Below are positions 12,585 through 23,529 of a stretch of DNA of 64,000 bases, one piece after another (the stretch's first letter is position 1; the number at the start of each line of letters is the position of its first letter). The position numbers were made by a program, and so were the translations under genes. This DNA comes from Apoderus coryli (taxonomy: Eukaryota; Arthropoda; Insecta; Coleoptera; Attelabidae), in the NCBI GenBank assembly GCA_911728435.2, contig OU452199.1:14518860-14582859 (forward strand), written 5' to 3'. The notes beneath the pieces are model-generated. The model did not search any database. It was not told the origin of the DNA and saw only the letters and a program-made list of their open reading frames with translations.

Positions 12585-13130
12585 TTGGAAATGTATTTCA
12601 TTTCAAAGTATAAGGAGTTTTTCAGATTAAGCTTTGACGAAAAACTTAATTACGTAATTAACCAAATTGGACTGCCGACGCCTGACTTAAATAATGGAGT
12701 GTCTTCCATAAGCCGGGAAACAGATATTTAAGAAAATTTAATTAACATATTCATGAAAAATATGGATGGATCTGTGGCTGTGAAATAAAAATAGACTACT
12801 ACGTTTTGTGTATGTACTTTTTGGAGGTTAAACGCATTGAACAATTCGTGGTGTTGATGATTTAGTGCATCTCGCCGAAAAGGTCAAACTGTATGGATAT
12901 TCCAAACAGCATCTAACAAACGAAATGCTTCCATTATTGGGAAAAAGAAATAATAATAATAATAATAATAATAACGAGAATGTAGCAATAGATTTGTACT
13001 TTATAAACTTATAGAAGCAATTAAATTTTGTGGTATCTTTGAGCTCGCACTTGAATGTAACGAACGGGTAATTGAAAAGTTTGCATCGCAAAAAAAAACA
13101 GACGCACTAACTTGGTTTTTAAGCAAAATT
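12585..13130 (+). pseudogene. Relic of a DUF4371/ZMYM-type (hAT-derived) protein
   Basis: Three frames read in order give KYKEFFRLSFDEKLNYVI with GLPTPDLNNG, then HEKYGWICGCEIKIDYYV, then RGVDDLVHLAEKVKLYGYSK with LPLLGK, then EAIKFCGIFELALECNE. These correspond to the successive conserved blocks of the TTF-zinc-finger/DUF4371 proteins common in insects ('RPTPDL', 'W-CGC--K', 'G--DL-----KH--S--H', 'I-FCG-FELALRGH'). The region is broken by stops at 12729 and elsewhere, by a TAA microsatellite at 12953-12976 inside the coding part, and by loss of the downstream hAT core. It is not functional as protein. Confidence 0.6.
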
Positions 13131-13608
13131 TATTAACAATAACTTACACCCTAAAGATTTCTCAAAAATTGCTGAGTACCTAATGAATGAATATATTTTA
13201 TTAGGTATATAACGAGCAGTAGGGCCTCGTGATACCAAAAACTACAGGTGCTATGTCGCTTCATCCGTTATTATTGCCAAATTCTCAGTATTTTGTAATT
13301 CACTTAGAATATTTCCATGATATACAGGGCGTTCCTAACGAAACGGGTGATTATTTTCTGAATGGGACATTTTTAAATGAAAAGCAGAGACAGGTGAGTT
13401 TTGATTTCTGTTTAGCAATTTTGTAGCCTACGTATTTGACCCGAAATCTGCCACATGACGGAGCCATGTCATGTTTGTTTCTATCTATGTGCTGCTATCG
13501 TCCTTGGTCCAATGATGTGCCATATGTGGGGGTGAGAAATTGCATGTTTCCCTAACGAAGTAAATTTTAGTATTTTGCCCTATGTAACTGGCTATAACTG
13601 CTATTATA
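13131..13608. other. AT-rich DNA, nothing coding recognised
   Basis: It holds a CAGGGCGTTCCTAACG element-end-like motif at 13325 but no partner was found. Confidence 0.4.
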
Positions 13609-14846
13609 GGGTTTTCCAATAAGAGTGATATGATTTCTTTTAAACAAAACACACTTATCGTTAAGGAAGTTCAAAAGTTTTTTATTGAATGTGAAGTACA
13701 ATCTTCTTCTAAATAAAACGTCATTCAAAGTCGTGGAGGCCGACTTCTTCTGCAGGAACGAATTCGATGAACCCAATTTTCGAGCACTTTTTCCACTAAA
13801 TCAAGTCGTATGTCATGAATAGCACGTTCAATATTGACTTGTAATGCTTGAAGAGAGTCTGGTTTATTTCGAAAGACCAATGACTTCAAATATCCCCACA
13901 AGAAATCACAACTTCTTCAATAATACACATTCAATATCCCAATTTTTTGAAATAATCGAATCTCCAAACTTTTTTCGCAATAATTCAATTGTTGCATTTG
14001 CTGTGTGGCACGAAGCCCCATCTTGCTGGAACCAAATATTGTCAAGATCAACTTCTTCCAAAATCGGCCATAAAAAGTTGGTTATCATCGATGTATACCG
14101 CTCTCCATTTACAATAACGGTTTTACCAGCATCATTTCGAAAAAAGTACGGACCGATGATTCCACGCGACCAAAAACCACAACAAAATGTCAATTTAGGT
14201 GAATGTAATTGTTTTCATGAATAATTTGTGGATTTTCTTCGCATCAGAATCGACAATTTTATTTATTTACCGCACCACTCAGATGAAAGTGTGCCTCATC
14301 GGAGAAGATGATTTTCGTAAAAAAATCGTTATCGTTTTCAAGTTGTTCCAATGGCTTCAGTTCTTGAGTGAGAACAATTTTTTCGGATGCAAACCCAAAT
14401 CCTTTCTCAAAATCCGCCAGGTTGTGCTTTAAGACAGTCCCAATGGTTGAATACGTCTTGAAATCGACAAATTGCGGTCTTCAGCAACACTTGCCTGAAC
14501 GGCAGCAATATTTGCATTACTTCGGGTAGTTCTTTGTCTTATTGGCACTTGAACATTATGTAAAGAAAATGTACGCTCAAAATTTTCAACAATTCGACGA
14601 ATAGCGAGTACACTTGAACGATTATTACGATCATAAAATGGCAAAAGCGCACGAAAAGTTGCAATTGGTGAACGATTATTTTGATAATAAAACTGAATAC
14701 TTTGTAAACGTTGTTCTTGCGTATATCTCTCCATGATGAAATTGTAAACACTTCTGAATACAATGACAAACAAATGATAGATCATGACATATTACAAATA
14801 GCCGCAACGTCGCTTCAAAATCATATCATCCCTATTGGAAAACCCC
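13609..14846 (-). mobile_element. Near-complete mariner-like element with both TIRs
   Basis: The left end GGGTTTTCCAATAAGAGTGA (13609 on) and the right end, read inverted from 14846, GGGGTTTTCCAATAGGGATG, agree over about 30 bp and both run on into ATATGATTT. The 1238-bp span is typical for a single-gene mariner-like element. It carries a transposase gene on the minus strand (13715-14734). The flanks are T/A-rich and compatible with a TA target duplication, but the exact junction base is ambiguous. Confidence 0.8.
13715..14734 (-). pseudogene. Transposase of the 13.6-14.8 kb element, inactivated
   Basis: The reading starts at the ATG at 14734 with MERYTQEQRLQSIQFYYQNN (DUF4817-type HTH). This is followed by ENFERTFSLHNVQVP, ANIAAVQASVAEDRNLSISR (paired-like second HTH), a frameshift, then IIFSDEAHFHLSGAVNK (first catalytic Asp), FCCGFWSRGIIGPYFF, WFQQDGASCHTANATIELL (second catalytic Asp), and DFLWGYLKSLVFRNKPDSL near the third. 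The C-terminal WPARSPDLAPCD-type segment appears deleted or replaced between about 13905 and 13920. Several stops in the middle make it a pseudogene, but the fragments are long and well conserved, suggesting a relatively young death. Confidence 0.8.
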
Positions 14847-14849
14847 TTA

Positions 14850-16028
14850 TTACGAACACCCTGTCTATACCTCTAACCTACAATCCAATAAATCGTTCTG
14901 AATTTCTTTAGACGTTCTTTTAAAAACTGCAGATTTTTCTAAATATTCGTAAAGTGTTTTAACAAATTCGGACGTAAAATTTATTAACTACGAAGAATCC
15001 TCAGATTTTCGGATTTATGGTTTCGCATCATGACCTCGAAGAGATAATTCAAATTCAACTCAAAGTCGAATGCCAACCTCGGCACCACGTACCGGTTTTT
15101 CGTTGCATTTTCTTATTAATAAACTATATTTACTCCCTAGTATTAACCCAATAAGGTCTATTCAATTTGCTATGTAAATGTTGTTTAGCTAGTATATTGA
15201 TGTAAAAATAACATGATAACAGGCGCATAACGCACGATAGTCTCCCAGTTCAACCAATCTTTAAGCACCCTGGACGCCCGTGTTTTTCCCAGCTTTCTGT
15301 ACTTCCGGAATTAGCAAATAACGTTTGCCACTATTTTGTTGGACGGCACGTATACCATAAGGCTCTGTTGAATATGTTTAATATCGTTTAAAATCAGGAA
15401 ATGGGAAAAACATTATATTTGTTAATGGATGAGCATAAGCTATACATATATTACGAAAGCTGCAAAAAACAAGTGTTTTTTTTTTTGCATAATATTTTCG
15501 TAATATTTTCTTTCCGTTTATACAAGCGCATCATGAATATTCATACATTAATAATAATAATATATAAAATTGCTGTAACATAACTTCTCTTACAGCAGCC
15601 TTTGGCGAAAACCATATTTTTAATATCCATAAAAAACAGTACTCATATTATGACTAAAAAAATACTTAGTTTTTTCAATTAAAAACTTTTACGATATATT
15701 CATTTGCGGTGCTTCCGTAAAACTTGAAAGCTTTTGAAACGTACAAATCACAAAATCATTAACTGCATTATTTTACAAGGTATGCCAGTGGTTCGTTCTC
15801 AAAACTTGGGAGGGTCTAAAATTAATTTTTATAAGAAAAACATCTGCTTGTGACAACGAACGCCATAAAATAAACGGTATAACAGCTCTATGTACGATTC
15901 TATGGTGCACTGAACTTCGATAGAAGAGTTTTGAAAAGTTACTTATTGCTACTATTACCTAAATTCTTAAGATTCTATTTCGAAAAAGTTCCACTTATGT
16001 GCAATTTTTGTCATATTTTACATATATG
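14850..16028. other. AT-rich DNA, nothing recognised
   Basis: No family motifs, long repeats or clear hairpins seen. Confidence 0.5.
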
Positions 16029-16030
16029 TA

Positions 16031-16766
16031 AGGTAAATTGCCCAAATATCGTCCCTCTAAGCAAAATCGTGAATAATAATTATTTGTTAGGAGTTAAAAA
16101 TACATAAAAAAATGATTAAGGCAACTCAACTCCATATATAATAGTTCTGTTAATGTAATCCACTCAATAAATAATTTTGACCGAAAAATAAAAATAAAAC
16201 GCAAAAATACAAAAACTTTGATTTGACAAAAAGTTGACCTAATTCCGCCCCCTTATATACTTATTTATATTCATTGAAAATCTAATTAAAACCATTACAA
16301 ACCTTCTTAGAATATTTTTATTGAAAGGAAAATATGCTGAAGAATACATTGTTATACTTGGGAAACTCAAGGGGGACGGATTTAGGAGTTAGTTATAATA
16401 AAAATGGCGCCTGCTCCTGGCCAAATGTCTGCGAGTACCCGCCTGTGATAACTGCTTTACGCTTTATTTATATACTGATTTATAAATATCAATGGATAAA
16501 TCATGAAAAACTTACCATGAGGAATAAATATAATTGTTTAAACTGGATTTGATACTGTATCGCACTGTTATAATATTTAATTTTCAAGTTTCAGTAGGAA
16601 ATAGATAAAATAAACAACCCTATCAAGGTCACTCTCGTCAACTGAATGGTTATTTATTTAGTTATTTTAGCTTTGCTTGTACTGTTTGACAACTTTGCCA
16701 CATTGTACATGAATTTAGACCGGGGGACGAATTTAAGACAGTGGACGGATTTCGGGCACTTTACCT
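16031..16766. mobile_element. 736-bp TIR element, TA target site
   Basis: The left end AGGTAAATTGCCCAAATATC (16031 on) matches the inverted right end AGGTAAAGTGCCCGAAATCC ending at 16766, and GTCC follows in both. Both ends are bordered by TA, as expected for a Tc1/mariner-type or similar integration. GGGGGACGGATTTAGGAG at 16370 and GGGGGACGAATTTAAG at 16720 are internal subterminal repeats of the same GACGGAT theme. No coding region is recognised, so it is non-autonomous. Confidence 0.65.
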
Positions 16767-16809
16767 TAATGTTTGTCTATAAATATGTTCTGTAAATTGA
16801 TATCTTTTA

Positions 16810-17510
16810 GTTTTAAAACGTGCCTGAAAAAGATAATTGTGCGTTGCCGAAAAGCCTGAATTGATGGAAAACATCATCTCTTGCGATAAAACCTGGATAT
16901 TCCAGGACGATGTTGAAAGTAAGCGGCAATCCATGCACTGGAAAACTTCATCCCCAATAATGAAAAAAGTAACGATGTCCAAATCAAAATTGAAGGCCAT
17001 GCTAATCGTTTTTTTCGACATCAAGGGCATCGTGATAATTGAATGGGTTCCAGAAGGTCAAACAGTAAACCAAAGGTATTATTTGACAGTTTTGGCAATA
17101 TTGCGAGAGCGAGTTCGTACGAAACGGCCGGAGTTGTGGAAAAACAAGTCGTGGATCTTGCACCAGGACAACGCGTTATTTACCGGCTAGAGGCACTCCA
17201 GTGCTCGAACACGCGCCGGACTCGCCTGATTTAGCAGCTTGTGATTTTTTCTTGTTTCCGAAAATCAAGTCTGCCTTAAAAGGAACCCGGTTCGAGTCGA
17301 TGGAACGGGTGAAGCAAAAATCGGCGGAGCTCCTAAATGCTCTCACAAAAGATGACTTCCAGCATTGCTTGACCAATGAAGAAACAAATGGAGCAGGGCA
17401 TGGCGAGGAGAGGGGAGTATATTGAAGGGGAGCATTCGTTAGTAGAATAATTTTTACAATAAAACTCTTTTTCATAATCAGTTTCGTTATTTAATAGCCG
17501 CACCTCCTAC
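16810..17510 (+). pseudogene. 3' half of a mariner transposase with its right TIR
   Basis: The frame from 16837 gives VAEKPELMENIISCDKTWIF (the usual ITGDETWIF, first catalytic Asp kept, Glu changed to Lys), HWKTSSPIMKKVTMSKSK, MLIVFFDIKGIVIIEWVPEG, and WILHQDNALFTG (second Asp). A stop at about 17188 and a frameshift follow; the next frame (17201-17425) gives DSPDLAACDFFLFPKIKSAL (third Asp) and FESMERVKQKSAELL. The 3' end CGTTATTTAATAGCCGCACC at 17485-17504 matches the inverted TIR type of irritans-like mariners. The N-terminal HTH half is missing. The element abuts the TIR element that ends at 16766. Confidence 0.8.
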
Positions 17511-17618
17511 ATTGTACATATTAGCACACTGAAATTTAAATATTCTATAATTATACAACAAATTATTTTTTCGCACAATTTACCAAAAGAAGTAATAAAA
17601 AAAGTATCACATTCACAT

Positions 17619-17660
17619 ACCATACAAGTTTCGGGATTCTAAGATCCCATCTTCAGTGGT
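17619..17660 (-). ncRNA. Hammerhead-ribozyme-like motif A
   Basis: Minus-strand order: ACCA, CTGAAGA, T, stem II GGGAT/ATCCC, GAAA, CTTGT, A, TGGT. ACCA pairs with TGGT (stem I, extendable to 5 bp); A-C and G-T pairs of ACTTGT can form a two-pair stem III with a TT loop, and A is the H17 cleavage base. Relative to a canonical hammerhead, one extra base (T) separates CTGAAGA from stem II. Cleavage activity is inferred, not shown. Confidence 0.6.
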
Positions 17661-17745
17661 AAAACTATTAAATTTCTATACAGAAAGCTTCATCAATAGG
17701 GTCTAAAATAAAAATACCAATAAATATCATCATCATAGTTGAAAC

Positions 17746-17789
17746 GTATCAGTGAAGATGGGATCTCAGAATCCCGAAAACATGTATGG
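17746..17789 (+). ncRNA. Decayed hammerhead-like motif B
   Basis: Mirror partner of motif A in the same element. The core reads AGTGAAGA instead of ACTGAAGA and GAAAA replaces GAAA, so it should be inactive, but stem II GGGAT/ATCCC and ACATGTATGG are kept. Confidence 0.45.
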
Positions 17790-17904
17790 CATGTGAATGG
17801 TTATAATTACAATTTTTTTTCCTTATTTTACTTGAACCATAATATATTTATAATTTTTTAAATATCATTATTGGTGTTTTTGGTTCGTATTAACAACAAA
17901 AGTG

Positions 17905-18404
17905 AAATAATTTTTTAGTAGATTTTTAAAAAAAATCTAACTATTCGGAGGGAGGAGATCGACACAACCGAAATTTTGAAAAATTTTTATGCAGTACTTC
18001 ATTTTATGACCCCTGGATCCTAAAAATGACCTCAGTTCAAAAGTTTATATATCTATATAATATATATGTATATATATATATGGGATATAGAAACTTTGCG
18101 TCACGTTCTAGGCCGCATTTTTTGATCAATCGAAACAAAATTTGGTTAAAAAATCGGCTAGGTCATGGAATCGCGTGAGTTCGTTGGCGATTGAAATCGG
18201 AGAGCTAATTTCAGAATGGCGGCCTGTCAAAGTTTTAAAAAAATCATATTTTTTTCGTTGTTAATAGAAAATACCGATGTTACATATCAAATGATAGAGC
18301 ACTTAAATCTCTACAATATTTATTTGGAGAGTTTTTTCATCGCTGGCATATTTAAGTAAATGTAAGTCAATATAAAGTAACAAAAAATAAAAAAAATATC
18401 ATCA
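17905..18404 (+). repeat. Dispersed repeat X, copy 1
   Basis: About 500 bp, recurring in inverted orientation at 42993-44245. Shared blocks include GTAGATTTTT, GACCTCAGTTCAAAAG-like text, TGGTTAAAAAATCGGCTAGG, GGCGGC.TGTCAAAGTTT, ATGATAGAGCACTTAAATCT and ATATCATC. No coding similarity. The copy is continuous here, whereas the second copy is split by a foldback insertion. The (TA)n at 18050-18082 marks the split point. Confidence 0.75.
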
Positions 18405-18689
18405 CCCGCTATACCTGTAATTATTTTGACAAATAAACACCTGTGAAATAACAATAAGACCGTACTTACGTATGTATTATAGTATAATGGGTATTTCAGT
18501 TAAAATAACTGTCAATATGACACTTTGGTTATATTTGGCGAATGTCAGAATATTCCATTATTTGTTTATTAATAGTGAGTGTCAGTGGTAGACTAAGTAT
18601 AAATAAAAAATACATAAATCAAAAATCTACTTTTCCGACTGGCTGCCATCGGGATTTTTTTGGTTCATGTCAACCTTATTCTTTTTTTT

Positions 18690-18732
18690 GCTTCGACGTT
18701 TCGACAAACAAATTTTTGTCTTCTTCAGGATT
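18690..18732 (-). ncRNA. Hammerhead-like motif C, downstream of Penelope-like relic
   Basis: Minus-strand order: TC, CTGAAGA, A, stem II GACAAA/TTTGTC, GAAA, CGT, C, GAAG. The core is intact; stem III would be the self-complementary ACGT (needing a dimer), C is H17, and stem I has only two or three pairs. It lies about 390 bp downstream of the stop of the Penelope-like frame on the same strand, where a terminal repeat of such an element would be. Confidence 0.6.
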
Positions 18733-18734
18733 TT

Positions 18735-19120
18735 TTTCCTATTCTAAAAATTCTTTAAATATAAATAAATTTTTAAAATGCACATAATATACTAGACACA
18801 AAAAACTGAAATCGGTGTACAAATATTCAAACCTTCCAACATCCTATTAGTGTTCTCTTTTCCCCCTTTCTCTTTCCATTATTGGTATTGTCATATTTGG
18901 TAAGAGAATTTTTGTTTTAAAAACCCTTTTAGAAGCAAGAGTGCGAATCGAAATTGATTTTTTTTTTAAATATACCAGTACGTCGGTGATTTTAGTTAGC
19001 TGTAAAAATTAAGTAAGCTATAGGAGGTGTAGTAGGTGTTAGATTAAATGCAATTAAATGTTTGTCAATTACGGGGGTGTCTATAGATATTGGAATTATT
19101 AAATTATGTGATTGTTGACA
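18735..19120. other. Probable 3' flank of the Penelope-like relic
   Basis: No coding signal is seen. It lies between the end of the GIY-YIG-like frame and motif C and is likely the 3' untranslated/terminal region of that element. Confidence 0.35.
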
Positions 19121-19123
19121 TGA

Positions 19124-19980
19124 TCATATGATAATATGATAAATTTCACTAAGGTGTTGAATGTCTGTCCTATCATTTATACTATTTTGGTCTATTTTTA
19201 TGAAAATCATTTCTAACAACTCCCTTTTATTTCCTATTTCGCTCCTTTGTAAGAATCGTAATGTTATCATAATCAAAATTATCGTTGTCTCTTTAGAGGG
19301 ATTTATTTTTGTTGGTTGTGTTAATTTTGTATATATTTGAGGTTTTAGAACATTATTACTTTTGTGACAGACGGTAATATTGTATTTTTTTAATCTTTGT
19401 TTTCGATTTTCAGGTAGAGACATAAAATTAATATTGATATCATTGTTCTATGTTATGTTATTTCTATTTATGTACTCGTTTTTTGAAAATAGTGCATATT
19501 AGTTTTTTCGAATAGTTTTGGCTTTGTCGATAGCTTCTTTTCTATACTCGGGATCAGAAAGCTTAATTGCTCTGTGTGCAAGACTAATGATTACACTTTT
19601 TTTGTGGCTGATAGTGTGGTTCGACAAGTAATTTGTATACCGTTGTGACCAAGTTGGTTTAGTGTACCATTTTATTTTTATAGAAATGTCTGTTATTATA
19701 AGTGTTGTGTCTAGGAAATTCAGCATGTTCTGGTTTTCAATTTCAATAGTGAATTGTAACTTCGGATGGTATTAATTGAAATGATTTTTAATGTCGTGTG
19801 CTTGAGTGTTAGGGATTAGAGCCACACAGTGGTATACGTATCTGTAGAAAAAAAACCGGTTTAAAATCTATTGCATTGATTAACGATATTTCAAAATCCT
19901 CCATGACGAGTTGAGCAACAACATTGATTGATGTAATATGGGATTTTGTTAATTATATTATTAAGAATAGTTTTTAGAAA
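19124..19980 (-). pseudogene. Penelope-like retroelement RT / GIY-YIG relic
   Basis: The minus strand, over two or three frames, gives SHITSINVVAQLVMEDFE (the GSPLSPVxAxLVMEDFE block of Penelope RT), IDFKPVFF with YRYVYHCVALIPN, FNYHPKLQFTIEIE-like text, then MLNFLDTTLIITDISIKIKW, YTKPTWSQRYTNYLSNH, SHKKSVIISLAHRAIKLSDP (RT C-terminal block). After a gap follow RLKKYNITVCHKSNNVLK and KLTQPTKINPSKE (linker before the endonuclease), and finally NKRELLEMIFIKIDQNSIND with RTDIQHLSEIYHIII before a stop, the usual C-terminal end of the GIY-YIG domain. The central GIY-YIG catalytic part is deleted. These retroelements use an RT related to telomerase; copies often have terminal repeats with hammerhead ribozymes, which fits motif C at 18690-18732. 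Confidence 0.8.
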
Positions 19981-19984
19981 ATCA

Positions 19985-22030
19985 GAAAATGGTTCTGCAG
20001 CTCTTAAGCGATAAGCGCGTACTATTTCGTATCTCCGTACCAATTATTTTATGTCGCAGAACTGATTTCATTATTCATCCAGCAATTATATTAAATATCT
20101 TTGGGGTTACAAAGTAGATCGAATTTTGGGGCTAACTACCTCAATTATTTGATTATCAGTAAAAACGGTGTGCCTGGTCGTCTATTTTAGGTATGTACTT
20201 TTTTGAGTGTTTTAATAAAATACATTTTGAATTATATAACTTACTTAAATATTTTACCTCATATAAGATTATTACCATTGTAATAATTGCCTATTGTAAA
20301 GCATAACAACAAATAAAAGAAGTGTGTTTTGGTGAACCATAAAATCCTCAACCCCTGAAAATAACTGCAACCATTAGGCGTTATGAACGTATTAAGAACA
20401 TTTTTAAAAGAATGCGATATAAAAATGTAAATGGGAAACCCGAAATGGCCAAGATCTCAATAAATGCATAAAAATTGATACATAAAAGTCCGGTAAAAAT
20501 TTTATTATATAGAGTGCTACTCATTTTAAAGATTCACTATATATGCAGGGCTTTTTACATTAAAATCCATTAAAAATATTCTAGGTCTTGAAAAAATTGC
20601 ACTGTAAAGAGTTTTTCACTATATAGAATATAGAGTTCCACTATAAACAGTGTTGACTGAAATTAAATGTATTTTGCTAGTATTTCCAACATTTTTAACT
20701 TGGTTGTCTGTCGGTCGGTTATTTCAGAAAAAAAAACAATGTGTATATTTATTTGGATTTCACTGTATCATTTGACTTATTATCTCTAGTATTCATAGAG
20801 TTTCAAGCTCTCCTTCTGGTCAAGAAAGATTAAAAAAATAACCCTATAATACAAATATACTTAAATTCATTTACACCTAAAATTTGTCGATTATTCTACT
20901 AAACCACGGATTGTATGCATTCCTCAGTCATCAGTATGTTACTATTGTCCAATAGCAATACTTATCCACGTTTTTTTTTAAATTTACAACCGCAAGTCGG
21001 GCTACTATATAATTTAATGGATATCGACCTCGGAAATCACAATTAAGTCATCATAAACTCACACAAGTCCACAGGTTTTGGACAACAAAAAGCTCACTAA
21101 TTTTTACGCATTACCGCCGGGATACAAAGAAAGTAGGCACTGTTAAAAAATAATAAAGATTTTTTTCTATATTTTTTGACTATTACAAAAATATACGAAA
21201 TAATATTACCGAGTGTATTTGAAGAGTACCTACCATGTGACTAACCATGCTGCACTAAAACTCCAATCCATTCCATGCTAAACCTTGACAAAAACTATGG
21301 CCTATGGGCACTCCTGAAATGTAAAAAAAGAATTTTTGTAAGAAAATTTTTCTACAACATATTGTAATCATTATTTTATAACAGGAATGTAATAATAAAA
21401 TTGCATAGGTTTATTTGCAACTGGCACTGAATTTCTGTCATTCTGAATATTATAGTTCTTCAAATGACTACATCTATACCTCAAAATAAAGCCCACTTTA
21501 CAGGAAAATCACTTAATATTAACTCGTCTTTTACTTGCGAATGTGTATTATGACTACTATAGGTTAGTTAATAAAATATTATTAAGTCCTACACCATAGA
21601 TAAACAAACATACATGATCAACGCTTATGGCAATATTAATACTCAAAAACACCGGTGGTATCTCTACGCAGACAGTGGAAGCTCTAGTTCTCTAACAACC
21701 AATAGATGTTGCCACTACACGCTACTACAGCTAAAAAATAAAATTGTATTGTACCTACTGAGCACGTGAATATGTTTAGACCACAGCAAAGTGTATTTCT
21801 CGTTCGTAACAAACGTGTCTGTTGAGCTTATATACCAGGTACACCCAAAATATTTTGATAATTTTCAGACAAATTTAAATGTTGAATAACTAAAATTAAT
21901 TTTAAAAGCATTTTTTTATTATAAAAGGTGTTGTACATAAACTTTTCGGTCGATTGAATCCAAAATTGTAGGTATTTATGTTCAGTTGTATCTTACTTAC
22001 TACTTTTAACTTACAAAGCTTGCACTCTAT
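19985..22030. other. AT-rich DNA, nothing recognised
   Basis: The first 150 bp may still be upstream Penelope-like sequence but no motif is readable. The rest shows no coding similarity or strong repeat. Confidence 0.45.
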
Positions 22031-22036
22031 TGATAT

Positions 22037-22290
22037 ACACTGTGTCCAAGATAAGAAGGGGTAGCATTGGAATCTTGGAAACGGTAATAGTGACAATGTC
22101 AGTTAAATTAAAGAAAAGTTGTACAATTTAAACACCTTTCAAATGGTGTTTCCAAATTAAACTAACTTGAGCCGTTTCCGAGAATATTTGAAAAAACGAT
22201 TTTGGTTTTTATTTATTTCTCACATTATTTTTACAGATATAAAAAAATGAAAAGCACTTTCTTATTGTCACTTTTTGACAGTTTTACTAA
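22037..22290 (+). mobile_element. TGTGTCCAAG-family element, 5' part (copy 1)
   Basis: It begins ACACTGTGTCCAAGATAAGA and shares AGCATTGGAATCTTGG, AGTTGTACAATTT.AACACC and ATTTTTACAGATATAAAAAA with copies at 23920 and 47531. The inverted right-hand terminus is absent, so this copy is 3'-truncated. Non-coding. Confidence 0.7.
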
Positions 22291-22299
22291 AGATACCAA

Positions 22300-23025
22300 A
22301 ATTTGACTCACAGCGATGTTACAGAAAGACAGCAAGAAGAATCAGTGGGTGAATAATGTTGAGTTTTTTTCTAACACTTTATCTTAGCTTTTCGCTATTA
22401 TTCATACATTTCGATTTAAAAAAACCTATGGTTAAGTGCAGTTTGAGTAGCAAATAAGAATAAGTTTTTTATGGATTTACCATACATTACGTTTAAATAC
22501 TTTTGTATCTACCAGCGAATTAAAGTACACTTTTGATAAAAATGTGGTTTCTTTTAATAATTTAATATTATTTTAGGTATTCATTATCTTAAGTCCATAC
22601 CAGCTAAATTTCAGTGGAATAAAACTGTATTAAGTCCCTTAAATCCAAGTTTCAACATAAAAAAAATATTTTTTGACACGACATGAAATGCGAAGTGTTT
22701 GTAAATAATACATTGTTATAAGAGTGAACACAAAAAAAAAATTGACACCATACCGGGAGTCCCACCGGGAAGGGATTCGATCGATTATGGAGAAACTAGA
22801 CTGTGAAACAATCTGAAAATCTGGTGTAGTACGTAGGTCGACGGGGCCAATTCGGCTAAAATGTTTTCAAGGATCTAGTACTTCTGGTTATACAGGAAGT
22901 TGTTGTCAACTTCCTTATGTCATATACGACTCTATATATATATATATGATAATTTTCTTGGATTCTCCTTGTAATTCTAAATATATTTCATGCATAATAT
23001 GTTATACCTATCTCTAGACGTTTTC
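22300..23025. other. AT-rich DNA, nothing recognised
   Basis: A (TA)n run lies at 22933-22948. No coding similarity is seen. Confidence 0.45.
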
Positions 23026-23154
23026 GAAATTTTTTTCCGTTTACTTTTTCTTGGAGTGTTCGATTCTTATAAAAAAAGAAAATTTCTTTACGAAACTTTT
23101 TTAAATAAAGACGTCCATCATTATTTTCGTCAATAAATAAAAACTAAAATGACA

Positions 23155-23190
23155 ACGACGTTTCATCACTAATTAGTAACTTCTTCTATT
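23155..23190 (-). ncRNA. Decayed hammerhead-like motif (left arm of P copy 1)
   Basis: The mirror of motif D. On the minus strand the core reads ATAGAAGA in place of CCTGAAGA, with stem II GTTACT/AGTGAT and GAAACGTCG kept. It is probably inactive. Confidence 0.4.
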
Positions 23191-23358
23191 TGAATGTTTT
23201 AAACGTTTGTAACTATAAAGAATATTGTTTGTTATTTTTTGATATTGACGTATTGGAATTTGTGTAAGGTAATAATAAAAATAATAAATAAATATATATA
23301 TTATATATAAAAATTTTTATCTTAAATAATTTGTATGTAATTTCAGAAGAATCTTGTT

Positions 23359-23398
23359 CAGCCTGAAGAAGTTACTAATTAGTGACGAAACGTCGTTA
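23359..23398 (+). ncRNA. Hammerhead-like motif D (right arm of P copy 1)
   Basis: Order: CAGC, CTGAAGA, A, stem II GTTACT/AGTGAC with AATT loop, GAAA, CGT, C, GTTA. The core is intact. Stem I has C-G, G-T and A-T pairs. Stem III is the four-base palindrome ACGT and would need two RNA copies. Confidence 0.6.
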
Positions 23399-23529
23399 TC
23401 ATTTTAGTTTTTATTTATTGACGAAAATAAAGATGGTTGTCTTTATTTAAAAAAGTTTTGCAAAGAAAATTTTTTTTTTATAAGAATCGAATACCCCAAG
23501 AAAAAGTAAACTGAAAAAAATTAGAATTA

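Larger units (their letters stand above)
17606..17800. mobile_element. 195-bp inverted element with a hammerhead-like motif in each arm
   Basis: CACATTCACATACCATACAA at the left is answered by the inverted ATGTATGGCATGTGAATGG at the right, and the arms continue through GGGATTCTAAGATCCC on the left and GGGATCTCAGAATCCC on the right. Each arm of about 50 bp contains one hammerhead-like motif pointing outward (minus strand in the left arm, plus strand in the right). About 90 bp separate the arms. It has no coding capacity. Confidence 0.65.
23030..23525. mobile_element. Palindromic element P, copy 1
   Basis: The left arm (about 23030-23190) and the right arm (about 23345-23525) are near-perfect reverse complements, sharing GTTTACTTTTTCTTGG, AAACTTTTTTAAATAAAGAC, TTTTCGTCAATAAATAAAAA and the hammerhead-like core region. 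The centre is AT-rich with GGAATTTGTGTAAGGTAATA. A second copy of the same organisation is at 51415-51975. No coding capacity. Confidence 0.75.
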
